A stretch of 64,000 nucleotides of DNA from an uncultured Bacteroidota bacterium. GTDB taxonomy: Bacteria; Bacteroidota; Bacteroidia; Bacteroidales; F082. Location: contig CAITDJ010000032.1 of the NCBI GenBank assembly GCA_903891085.1, forward strand, positions 1 through 64,000, written 5' to 3'. Every line of letters begins with the position of its first letter. Position 1 is the stretch's first letter. Below the pieces are notes generated by a model. That model did no database searches. It was given only the letters and a program-made list of their open reading frames with translations, and was not told the origin of the DNA. Both the position numbers and the translations under genes were made by a program. This document shows, piece by piece, positions 48,356 to 55,876 of this stretch.

Positions 48356-48721
48356 TTAATGCTGTGAGATGATTTCTTTCTGAGGTTTCTTTCTGTTTCG
48401 TATAATTAAAGTGATGACTGTCAGCAACCAAGCCAGGGGATAGGGGAGGACAAGTATGCTCCACCACCACGACAACGCACCTTCGCCAAACCCACCAAAT
48501 GAGGACAGGTAAAAGAGGAAAAATACGCCAACAACCATCATAACAAAGTAGGTAAGAAATAATTTGAAATACCTGTCCCCCGTGAAATAGGCTGATAAGG
48601 CAAACAAAAAACTGCCTGCAAGGATTAAAACAGATCCTTCCAATGGGTCAATCGTTCCGACAATAAAAACAATTGTGCCAACGATAAATGCGATACGTGT
48701 CCATATTGGTTTTTCTTTCAT
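48356..48721 (-). CDS. Small four-helix membrane protein
   Basis: A 121-residue protein with four predicted membrane helices (about 9-25, 28-45, 52-72 and 85-107) and a basic, polar tail (RNRKKPQKEIISQH). No motif identifies a function. It is oriented like the previous small membrane gene but 255 bases separate them, so co-transcription is uncertain. Confidence 0.6.
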   Translation of the reverse strand: MKEKPIWTRIAFIVGTIVFIVGTIDPLEGSVLILAGSFLFALSAYFTGDRYFKLFLTYFVMMVVGVFFLFYLSSFGGFGEGALSWWWSILVLPYPLAWLLTVITLIIRNRKKPQKEIISQH

Positions 48722-49067
48722 AATTCAGCGTATTAAATTAAATATACATCATGAATACCAATTAGTTATATGTAAAATATTCATTAATTTTTTCAATATA
48801 AATGAGAGGATTGTTGAAATAATACCGGTAAAGTACAATTATTGACATGGCATAAAAGTAGTGCATTGAATTAAACGTGTCAATACCTGATAAAGCAAAA
48901 TTGGATTCGATAGGATTGCAGTTTTAATTTTTCCTGCACCAAAATCACACCAATTATTACCATATGTATTCAAAAGCAATCCCCAATTCTCAGATCATGA
49001 AATATAGTGAATAATTGATAAATCTGAAGATTAAAAATGTTGTACTTTTGGATAAATTCTAAATAGC
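48722..49067. other. 346-base gap upstream of the toxin-antitoxin genes
   Basis: AT-rich sequence without a gene, RNA or repeat. TACTTTTG at 49043-49050 matches the -7 consensus 18 bases before the antitoxin start; no matching -33 TTG was found. Confidence 0.5.
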
Positions 49068-49304
49068 ATGGACTTACAAACCAGAAAAATCTCATTTATT
49101 CAAGAGTTTCTCCGGATACAGAATGAAGAAATAATAAGTAGTTTGGAGAAATTGTTAAAAAGCCGGAAATCAGAATTATTTGCCAATTCTAACATACCAA
49201 TGGAGCTGGATCAATTTATCAATGAAATAGATCAGTCTCTCGAGGATTCAGAAAATGATAATGTCATTAAAGCCACTGATTTAAAATTAAAATTTAAAAA
49301 ATGA
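49068..49304 (+). CDS. Antitoxin-like protein of a RelE/ParE-type module
   Basis: A 78-residue helical acidic protein (DLQTRKISFIQEFLRIQNEEIISSLEKLL), the pattern of many Bacteroidota antitoxins that partner ParE/RelE toxins: an N-terminal helix pair followed by an extended acidic tail (DQSLEDSENDN) for toxin binding. Its stop codon overlaps the toxin ATG (ATGA), the usual arrangement for translational coupling. The toxin reading frame is interrupted, so this antitoxin may no longer have a functional partner here. Confidence 0.75.
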   Translation: MDLQTRKISFIQEFLRIQNEEIISSLEKLLKSRKSELFANSNIPMELDQFINEIDQSLEDSENDNVIKATDLKLKFKK

Positions 49305-49618
49305 GCTTAGTCGTTTATTAGACCACATTTGCGGAGAATAAACTGACTGACATATACAATTACTATGAAATTGAAGCCGGTATTCAAGTCGCCCAAAAAT
49401 TGGTCGAAGGAATTATTGATGCAACAATTATTTTAGAAAAAAATCCAAAAATTGGACAAAAAGAGGAATTGTTATCCAATAGACCTCAGAACTTCAGATA
49501 TCTAGTATTCAAAAACTACAAAATCGTTTATTGGATTAATACAACTAAAAATCGAATTGAAATCGTTCATGTTTTCGATTGCCGTCAGAATCCAATGAAG
49601 ATGGCCGTATCAAAATAG
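49301..49618 (+). pseudogene. RelE/ParE-family toxin with in-frame stop at codon 7
   Basis: Starting at the ATG that overlaps the antitoxin stop, the frame reads MSLVVY, TAG, then TTFAENKLTDIYNYYEIEAG and continues without interruption to 49618. The downstream part has the ParE/RelE fold features, including KNPKIGQKEELLSNRPQNFRYLVF, YKIVYWI and IVHVFDCRQNP at the end. Relatives usually have an aromatic residue (often Trp) where the TAG stands, so a single TGG-to-TAG change would explain it. An alternative TTG start at 49400 would lack the first strand and helix. It is either inactivated, read through, or a sequencing error. Confidence 0.8.
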
Positions 49619-49763
49619 AAGCAGTTCGCCAACTCTCGACATCTCAAGCGTTTTATTTTTCCTACGCCGAACTCACACCAATCAATACTTAGTCGAGTGG
49701 TATACCCAAAAACCTCATAATCTTTCTCCTTTGCCAAATTGACAGATAATATGTAAAACACAC

Positions 49764-49791
49764 AACCAGCAACCAGTCCCCAGCAACCAGC
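49764..49791. repeat. Heptad run, family 2 (CCAG type), single arm
   Basis: Four exact-phase units, AACCAGC, AACCAGT, CCCCAGC, AACCAGC. The same unit, with the same phase, forms the right arm of the fold-back repeat at 51251-51335. No complementary GGTTGCTG arm was found beside it. Confidence 0.8.
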
Positions 49792-49835
49792 AACAATATT
49801 TCCACCCGCTCAAAAGGGGTTGTTAGAATTATTTC

Positions 49836-49866
49836 TTGAATTTCCTGTTTTATTTATGTAACTTTG
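49836..49866 (+). promoter_or_regulatory. Promoter of the flavin reductase-rubredoxin/rubrerythrin pair
   Basis: TTG at 49836-49838, 20 bases, then TAACTTTG at 49859-49866 match the Bacteroidota consensus. The leader to the start codon is about 95 bases. Confidence 0.65.
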
Positions 49867-49967
49867 GAAGGAGTATGTTTTTCATTTATCCCGATGTTCA
49901 TTCAAATGGCAAGTGATAAAATATCAATGATTTAACGAAGTTAAAATACAATAAACAGAAAAATAAA

Positions 49968-50648
49968 ATGATAAATTTTGAGGCCTTATATAAGCTATCT
50001 TATGGAATGTATGTGGTGAGTTCAGGCGATCACAAATCAGGAAACGCCTATATTTCGAACACGGTATTTCAGGTTACATCCAATCCGCCACAAATTGCTA
50101 CATGCTGCCATAAAGATAATTACACAATCGGTTTCATCCAGCAAACAAAGGCTTTTGCGGTATCGGTATTGCATGAACATTCTTCATCCGACATTTTTAA
50201 ACGCCTGGGTTATAAATCGGGACGTGATTTTAAAAAATTTGAAGGTATTCATGTAAAATATGGAGTATCGGGCCTGCCAATTGTATTGGACGATGCCATT
50301 GCCTGTTTTGAATGCGAGCTTGTGCAAAGCATTGATCTTGGTAGTCATATGATGTTTATCGGGCAGCTTATTCATTCCGAATTGCTTGAAGAGGCATCGG
50401 AACCAATGACGTATGCGTATTATCGTGATGTAAAAAAAGCAGCAGCCCCCAAAAAAGCACCAACCTATCAGGCTTATATCGGACCGATGGTGGAACCTGA
50501 TACGAAGGGGCCCAAAAGATACCAATGTCTTGCCTGTGACTATATTTACGACGATGCTGAGCACGACCTTTTATTTGTCGATTTGCCTTATGATTGGGAA
50601 TGTCCCGATTGCGGATCTCCAAAATCAATATTTGTTGAAATTCAATAA
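49968..50648 (+). CDS. Flavin reductase-rubredoxin fusion (high molecular weight rubredoxin type)
   Basis: Residues 1 to about 165 match the FMN-binding flavin reductase-like (split barrel) family (LYKLSYGMYVVSSG, GNAYISNTVFQVTS, PPQIATCCHKDNYT). Residues about 183-226 form a rubredoxin with Cys187, Cys190, Cys212 and Cys215 (CLAC ... CPDC) around an Asp/Tyr-rich loop. Proteins of this build pass electrons from NAD(P)H or flavin to flavodiiron proteins in anaerobes. Here rubrerythrin follows after 18 bases on the same strand, and the flavodiiron protein is 3 kb upstream, so a shared O2/H2O2 defence role is likely. Confidence 0.9.
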   Translation: MINFEALYKLSYGMYVVSSGDHKSGNAYISNTVFQVTSNPPQIATCCHKDNYTIGFIQQTKAFAVSVLHEHSSSDIFKRLGYKSGRDFKKFEGIHVKYGVSGLPIVLDDAIACFECELVQSIDLGSHMMFIGQLIHSELLEEASEPMTYAYYRDVKKAAAPKKAPTYQAYIGPMVEPDTKGPKRYQCLACDYIYDDAEHDLLFVDLPYDWECPDCGSPKSIFVEIQ

Positions 50649-50666
50649 CATAAAATTCAAATAATT

Positions 50667-51245
50667 ATGACAAACTCATTAAAAGGAACCCGCACCGAAA
50701 AAAACCTTCTGGCCGCTTTTGCCGGTGAATCACAGGCCCGAAACCGTTACGAATTTTTCATGAAAGTGGCCATCAATGAATGCTATGAGCAGATTGCTGC
50801 TATTTTTCAGGAAACAGCCAATCAGGAGAAAGAACACGCCAAACGTTTCTTTAAGTTTCTCGAAGGAGGCATGGCCGAAATCACAGCCAGCTTTCCTGCC
50901 GGCGTCATCGGAACCACCATCGAAAACCTGAAAGCAGCAGCCGAAGGCGAACACGAAGAATGGAGCGAACTGTATCCAACATTTGCTGAAATAGCCATGG
51001 AAGAAGGGTTTAAGGAGATTGCAACAGCTTTCAAAATGATTGCGAAAGTGGAAACAGAGCACGAACGCCGCTATTTGAAACTTCTTCAAAGCGTTTCTGA
51101 AGACAGAGTTTTCATGAAAGAAGGTAAAGTCTGGTGGAAATGCCGTAACTGCGGCTATGTGTACGAATCAGAAAAAGCACTCGAAAAATGCCCAGCCTGT
51201 CTGCATTCCAAAGCATTTATGCAGGTGCGTGAAGAGAATTACTAA
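50667..51245 (+). CDS. rbr: Rubrerythrin
   Basis: Reduces hydrogen peroxide to water in anaerobes. The 192-residue protein has the diiron four-helix domain with AFAGESQARNRYEFF, TANQEKEHAKRF (ExxH) and KVETEHERRYLKLL (second ExxH), and a C-terminal rubredoxin module with Cys159, Cys162, Cys175 and Cys178 (CRNCGYVYE ... CPACLHSKAFM). Length and order are normal. It is the second gene of the pair with the flavin reductase-rubredoxin, presumably its electron donor. Confidence 0.96.
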   Translation: MTNSLKGTRTEKNLLAAFAGESQARNRYEFFMKVAINECYEQIAAIFQETANQEKEHAKRFFKFLEGGMAEITASFPAGVIGTTIENLKAAAEGEHEEWSELYPTFAEIAMEEGFKEIATAFKMIAKVETEHERRYLKLLQSVSEDRVFMKEGKVWWKCRNCGYVYESEKALEKCPACLHSKAFMQVREENY

Positions 51246-51250
51246 AAATT

Positions 51251-51335
51251 GTTGCTGGTTTCTGGTTTCTGGCTGCTTGTTTCCTGCGATTAGCAACCAG
51301 CGACCAGTAACCAGCTTCCAGCGACCAGTCTACAG
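51251..51335. repeat. Heptad-phased inverted repeat, family 2, between rbr and cdaA
   Basis: Left arm: about five units (GTTGCTG, GTTTCTG, GTTTCTG, GCTGCTT, GTTTCCT) from 51251. Right arm: six units (CAACCAG, CGACCAG, TAACCAG, CTTCCAG, CGACCAG, TCTACAG) from 51294 to 51335. The arms are complementary and can form a long imperfect hairpin. The left arm begins 6 bases after the rbr stop, and the last unit of the right arm contains the cdaA stop codon (51330-51332), so the repeat may act as a two-way terminator or transcript-end structure. Confidence 0.85.
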
Positions 51336-52121
51336 CATCTCTCTTTCGAGCAATAGTTTCAGGTCCGCGATATTATAGATTGTTCTGATATGGCCGTCAG
51401 TTGCCACACTGATTGAGCCACGTTCTTCAGAAATAACGATCACTACAGCATCGCTTTTTTCGGAAATACCCAATCCTGCCCTGTGACGCAGGCCAGGCCT
51501 TCCCGGTAAATCGAGTTTTTTTGTAACCGGCAAAATACAACCGGATGCCTTGATGCGATTGCGGGAAATGATCATGGCGCCATCATGCAGGGGAGAGTTT
51601 TTGAAAAAGATGTTTTCAATCAGTGCCTGACTTATCTCAGCATTGATTTCGACACCCGACTTTACATATTGAAAAAGTTCGTTTTGTCGGGTCAACACGA
51701 TCAGCGCACCTGTTTTTTTTGCTGACATTACCTCACAGGCTGCCAACACAGGTTCAAGATTCAATTTGATTTCCTCATTGAGCCTTATTCCCAGAAATGT
51801 CATTTTACTGAAAACTTTTCTTACAAATTTTGGCGTGCCCAGGGCAAGCAAAAATTGTCTGATTTCGGGTTGAAAGATGATGATTAAAACAATAAAACCT
51901 ACACTGGCAAAGGCTCCAAGAATTTCGCCAAGTAACTCCAGGTTAAAGGCGATGACAATCTTCCACACTAAAAAGATAGCAACGATGCTTAAAAAAATAT
52001 TGATGGCCACGGTGCCACGTAATAAATTGTATAAGCCGTTAAGCAGCATGGCGACTAGCAGAATATCTATGACATCTACAAGCCGGAACTGGATAAATAA
52101 GGAAGTGAAAAGTAAGATCAT
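51330..52121 (-). CDS. cdaA: Diadenylate cyclase CdaA (c-di-AMP synthase)
   Basis: Makes cyclic di-AMP from two ATP at the inner membrane, a signal for osmotic and cell-wall balance. Three N-terminal transmembrane helices (about 8-32, 37-54, 66-84) are followed by the DAC domain with the catalytic DGA motif at 180-182 (PLHDGAMIIS) and RHR at 212-214 (GLRHRAGLG). At 263 residues it has the usual CdaA size. It lies 36 bases downstream of folP on the same strand, an order common in this phylum. Its stop codon is embedded in the heptad repeat. Confidence 0.94.
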   Translation of the reverse strand: MILLFTSLFIQFRLVDVIDILLVAMLLNGLYNLLRGTVAINIFLSIVAIFLVWKIVIAFNLELLGEILGAFASVGFIVLIIIFQPEIRQFLLALGTPKFVRKVFSKMTFLGIRLNEEIKLNLEPVLAACEVMSAKKTGALIVLTRQNELFQYVKSGVEINAEISQALIENIFFKNSPLHDGAMIISRNRIKASGCILPVTKKLDLPGRPGLRHRAGLGISEKSDAVVIVISEERGSISVATDGHIRTIYNIADLKLLLEREML

Positions 52122-52157
52122 AAGTATTCTAAATCAGGCAAAGTTAATAAAACCTGT

Positions 52158-53036
52158 TTATGATTGTTTCATTATCATGGCGCAAAGGGTTCTTGCCTCA
52201 ACCGCTTCTTTTACATCGTGAACACGCAATATGTTTGCACCGTGCATAAGTGCCAATGTGTTTAAAACAGTTGTTCCATTCAATGCGTCTTCGGGCGATG
52301 TTCTTAAAACCTTATTAATTAATGATTTACGCGATAAACCAACCAGTATCGGAAATCCATATTTTGTAAATCTGTCGAGGTGTGCCAACAGGTAGTAGTT
52401 CAATTCAACTGTCTTCCCGAAACCGATCCCTGGATCAATAATCAGTTGTTTGGCTCCTTTTGACATGAATAATTCGACCTGCCGATCAAAAAATCGAAAA
52501 ATTTCATCCACACTTTCTACTCCCATTGGTTTATTTTGCATAGTTTCCGGTTCCCGAAAGATATGCATCATTACATAAGGTGCATTCGTTTCACCAATAA
52601 AACCGGCCATGGTGGCATCAAATGTTCCGCCTGATATATCGTTTATCATCGTTGCACCGGCATCAAGCATTGTTTTTGCCACATTCGTGCGAAAAGTGTC
52701 GATAGACAAAATAGCTGATGGGAATTCTGTTTTCAATCGTTTAACCACCGGCAACAGTCTTATTATTTCGGTCGCTTCATCTGTCATTGTCGCTCCAGGT
52801 CGGGTTGAAACCGCGCCAAGATCAATGATATCGGCCCCTTCAGAAAGCAGTGCTATAGCACGATCGAGGATGCTTTTTTCGTCATGATACATACCTCCAT
52901 CATAAAATGAATCGGGTGTTAGATTCAAAATGCCCATCACGAGGGGTCCTTTTTGTTCGAAAACCCGGTTACCAAATTCAAATTTCGTTGTTTGCGAAAA
53001 TGAATTATTTTTATGGTCTGTATGAGCAATACGCAT
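52158..53036 (-). CDS. folP: Dihydropteroate synthase
   Basis: Joins 6-hydroxymethyl-dihydropterin diphosphate and p-aminobenzoate in folate synthesis. The TIM-barrel motifs are present: VMGILNLTPDSFYDGG, GADIIDLGAVSTRPGA, LSIDTFRT, INDISGG, IIDPGIGFGKT, VGLSRKSLI and RVHDVKEA. The frame is open to a TTG at 53066, but the ATG at 53034-53036 (MRIAHTD) gives a normal 292-residue protein. It is divergent from the DUF1599 gene, and is upstream of cdaA. Confidence 0.95.
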   Translation of the reverse strand: MRIAHTDHKNNSFSQTTKFEFGNRVFEQKGPLVMGILNLTPDSFYDGGMYHDEKSILDRAIALLSEGADIIDLGAVSTRPGATMTDEATEIIRLLPVVKRLKTEFPSAILSIDTFRTNVAKTMLDAGATMINDISGGTFDATMAGFIGETNAPYVMMHIFREPETMQNKPMGVESVDEIFRFFDRQVELFMSKGAKQLIIDPGIGFGKTVELNYYLLAHLDRFTKYGFPILVGLSRKSLINKVLRTSPEDALNGTTVLNTLALMHGANILRVHDVKEAVEARTLCAMIMKQS

Positions 53037-53094
53037 AGCTGATCGAAGAAATTGATTATGAGGCAAATTTAAACATTACAAGCATGACAAAAGC

Positions 53095-53640
53095 ATGAAT
53101 AATAAAACGATAGAGCAGTTTAATTTGATTGTGGCTGAATGTTCACGTCTATTCGAGGCGAAAACAACAGATTATGGTCCGGCATGGCGCATCCTCAGGC
53201 CATCGTCATTAACCGATCAAATTTATATCAAAGCAAACCGGATCAGGAGCCTGCAAACAAAAACACAACAACTGGTGGATGAGGGCATTGAATCTGAATT
53301 CAAAGGCATTGTCAATTATTCGGTTATGGCAATCATTCAGTTACGATTAAAACCGGTCGACCAACCTGATCTTACCGTCGCAGAGACCATCGCGCTTTAC
53401 AGCGAAGTGTTACATGAATCGTTTTCGTTAATGCAGCGCAAGAATCACGATTATGACGAAGCCTGGCGCAATATGCGCGTGAGTTCGCTTACCGATATCA
53501 TTCTGATGAAACTGCTAAGGATTAAACAGATAGAAGATAATAATGGTACAACCATCGTTTCGGAAGGTATTGATGCCAGTTTTTTTGATATTATTAATTA
53601 TGGAATTTTTGCCTTGATTTTACTCAATGAAGGAAAGTAG
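53095..53640 (+). CDS. DUF1599 protein (two internal repeats)
   Basis: A 181-residue protein made of two similar halves, each containing the family's signature: TTDYGPAWRILRPSSLTDQI (about 21-40) and NHDYDEAWRNMRVSSLTDII (about 116-135), followed by helices with NRIRS or LRIKQIE and IVNYSVMAI or IINYGIFALI. The duplicated DY-x-x-AWR...SSLTD pattern suggests a paired binding site for a negatively charged nucleotide or similar ligand, but function is not known. Gene order DUF1599, BT_3928-like, tpiA is characteristic of Bacteroidota. It overlaps the next gene by 14 bases. Confidence 0.85.
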   Translation: MNNKTIEQFNLIVAECSRLFEAKTTDYGPAWRILRPSSLTDQIYIKANRIRSLQTKTQQLVDEGIESEFKGIVNYSVMAIIQLRLKPVDQPDLTVAETIALYSEVLHESFSLMQRKNHDYDEAWRNMRVSSLTDIILMKLLRIKQIEDNNGTTIVSEGIDASFFDIINYGIFALILLNEGK

Positions 53641-54757
53641 AAGTATCAGACAGTTTTTTATGACATTAAGCAGATTGCTGGTGGGTGCAGTATTTGTTTT
53701 TTCGTCGGTTGTGAAAGGTGTCGATCCGCTTGGAACTGCCTATCGGATTGAAGATTACTTCGTGGCTTACGGAACGACATGGGCAAACAGCCTGGCATTA
53801 GCGTTGGCAATATTATTTTGTGCTGCTGAGTTCACAATTGGTATGTCGATGCTTTTCAAAACCAGGATAAAGATAACCTCGTGGTTATTGCTGATCATGA
53901 TGGTTTTTTTTACTTTATTAACTTTTTATGATGCCATCTACGAACCGGTAGCTGATTGCGGTTGCTTTGGTGATGCACTAAAGCTTACAAACTGGGAAAC
54001 CTTTTACAAAAATATAGTATTAATGGTTTTTGTATTGATCATTTTTGTCAACCGAAATGCTTTCAAAAACAACTTTTTTGTCCCTATACAATCCATCATT
54101 TTCGTCATTTTCTTTGTGTTTTTTACATTTTTCACAATGTACAATTACAGGTACCTTCCGATGATTGATTTCACTAAATGGAAAGTGGGAACACAGGTGT
54201 TGTCAGATAAAATTATTGAAAGTCAAACATTTGTAACATATCGAAATCTTAAATCCGGAGCTGAAAAGGAGTTTCTATCGCCAAATTATCCATGGAACGA
54301 CAGTGTCTGGATGAGTGAATGGCAGTTTATTGATCAGCGGGTAGTGCGCGATAGCGACGATCCGGAACTGGATCTTTATATTGAGGACGAGTCGGGTACT
54401 GATTATACAAGGGATATTTTACTTGCAAATAACATGATAGTGGTAACAATTCCTGATAGTAAGGAAGTTGATCACGAGGAAATGCTCGAACTTATTCAGT
54501 TTCATGATGAATTGCAAATAGCAGATTGTGAATTTTACGTTGTATGTGGAAGTTTACCTGAAGACATTGTTGATTTCGCTCAATTATCAAACAATCAGTT
54601 AAATATTTATTTTGCTGATGCCACAGTGCTAAAAACGATGGTGCGTTCAAATCCCGGAATCATTTTATTTCACAAAGGTAAATTGATTAAAAAATGGCCA
54701 ATGATCGATTTGCCGGATATTCAGGAAGTTGTTGATGCATTGAATAATCTTCATTAA
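53627..54757 (+). CDS. BT_3928-family membrane protein with DoxX/MauE-like domain
   Basis: The 376-residue protein starts with a four-helix DoxX/MauE-like membrane domain (about 10-150), with SRLLVGAVFVFSSVVKGVDPLGTAYR and the cysteine motif DCGCFGD near its end. A further helix (about 150-180) leads to a C-terminal extracytoplasmic domain (about 190-376) that looks thioredoxin-like in strand order but lacks a CxxC. The CGC pair may take part in periplasmic thiol chemistry, as in MauE-type proteins. It is translationally coupled to the DUF1599 gene by a 14-base overlap. Confidence 0.8.
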   Translation: MKESRSIRQFFMTLSRLLVGAVFVFSSVVKGVDPLGTAYRIEDYFVAYGTTWANSLALALAILFCAAEFTIGMSMLFKTRIKITSWLLLIMMVFFTLLTFYDAIYEPVADCGCFGDALKLTNWETFYKNIVLMVFVLIIFVNRNAFKNNFFVPIQSIIFVIFFVFFTFFTMYNYRYLPMIDFTKWKVGTQVLSDKIIESQTFVTYRNLKSGAEKEFLSPNYPWNDSVWMSEWQFIDQRVVRDSDDPELDLYIEDESGTDYTRDILLANNMIVVTIPDSKEVDHEEMLELIQFHDELQIADCEFYVVCGSLPEDIVDFAQLSNNQLNIYFADATVLKTMVRSNPGIILFHKGKLIKKWPMIDLPDIQEVVDALNNLH

Positions 54758-54772
54758 ACCCAACCCAATCAT

Positions 54773-55852
54773 ATGACTTCCTTTATCATAAAGCGTTTTT
54801 TTTATGGTTTTATGGTGTTACTGGGAGTAATCACCTTGGTTTTTCTCTTGTTTACAATTCTTCCCGGCGATCCTGCACGAATGATGCTTGGACAGCGGGC
54901 TGACCAAAAAGCTGTGAACGCAATACATAAGGAGCTGGGAATAGACAAACCTTTTGTTATTCAGTATTTTAACTATCTGAATGATTTGTCAATTCTCTCA
55001 GTACATTCAAAAAATGATACATCTGAAACATATTTAACAAAAGAAACCACCTATATTAGTGCAATCCGCTTATTTTCAATAAATGATTATTCGGTAGTCA
55101 TCAAGAAACCTTTTTTGCGAAAGTCTTATATCAGCAGGCGTGAAGTAACAGTTATTTTGGCTGAAGCATTTCCTAATACTTTCCTGCTTGCCACCTTGTC
55201 GATCATTTTCGCTATGATTGTTGGTGTTGTTGCCGGGTCGCTGACTGCTGTTGTAAATGCGGTCTGGCTCAATCGTATAGTGTTGATATTCACTGCTTTT
55301 GGCATGGCTTTGCCGTCTTTTTTTGCGGCAATTATCATGGTCTGGATTTTTGCTTTTTTACTGTCAGATTACACCGGCCTGAATATGTATGGCAGTTTAT
55401 ATGAAGTGAATGATTACGGAAGAGGGGAGGTGTTGCAGTTAAAGAATTTAATTTTACCAGTCATTACATTAGGAATCAGGCCATTGGCTGTGATTACAGA
55501 ATTGACCAGAACGTCACTGTTGGAGGTTTTTTCGCAGGATTACATTCGAACCGCCCGTGCAAAAGGACTGAGCAGGTTTCGGGTTGTGGCTGTACACGCA
55601 CTTCGAAATGCATTAAACCCGGTGATAACAGCTGTTTCGGGTTGGTATGCCTCTTCATTGGCTGGCGCTGTTTTTATTGAATATATCTTCGATTGGAAAG
55701 GTGTTGGTATCGTAATTGTCGATGCGTTGGAGAATTATGATCTCCCTGTCGTGATGGGATCGGTTTTATTAATTGCCGTCATATTAATAATAATTAATAT
55801 ATTTGTAGACGTAGTTTATGGGTTGTTAGACCCACGGGTTAGAGTAACTTAA
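54773..55852 (+). CDS. ABC transporter permease, OppB/DppB type (orphan)
   Basis: The 359-residue protein has an N-terminal helix (FYGFMVLLGVITLVFLLFTILPGDPARMMLG) and five further membrane helices, with the inner-membrane coupling motif RTARAKGLSRFRVVAVHALRNALNP that meets the ATPase. Compared with E. coli OppB, a periplasmic insert of about 70 residues (about 65-130) is present between TM1 and TM2. The C-terminus ends YGLLDPRVRVT, normal for the family. No OppC, ATPase or binding protein gene is near it, so its partners are elsewhere. tpiA follows directly. Confidence 0.88.
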   Translation: MTSFIIKRFFYGFMVLLGVITLVFLLFTILPGDPARMMLGQRADQKAVNAIHKELGIDKPFVIQYFNYLNDLSILSVHSKNDTSETYLTKETTYISAIRLFSINDYSVVIKKPFLRKSYISRREVTVILAEAFPNTFLLATLSIIFAMIVGVVAGSLTAVVNAVWLNRIVLIFTAFGMALPSFFAAIIMVWIFAFLLSDYTGLNMYGSLYEVNDYGRGEVLQLKNLILPVITLGIRPLAVITELTRTSLLEVFSQDYIRTARAKGLSRFRVVAVHALRNALNPVITAVSGWYASSLAGAVFIEYIFDWKGVGIVIVDALENYDLPVVMGSVLLIAVILIIINIFVDVVYGLLDPRVRVT

Positions 55853-55876
55853 TTGAAAATTTTAAATGAATTCATT

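Larger units (their letters stand above)
49621..49967. other. Gap containing heptad run and promoter
   Basis: No gene was recognised between the toxin and the flavin reductase. The stretch holds a four-unit seven-base repeat at 49764-49791 and the promoter at 49836-49866; the remainder is plain AT-rich sequence. Confidence 0.6.

Noticed and set aside
49400-49618. TTG-started 72-residue toxin as the intact gene
   Set aside because: It would lack the first strand and helix of the RelE/ParE fold; the same frame continues upstream to the ATG that overlaps the antitoxin stop, with only one TAG between.
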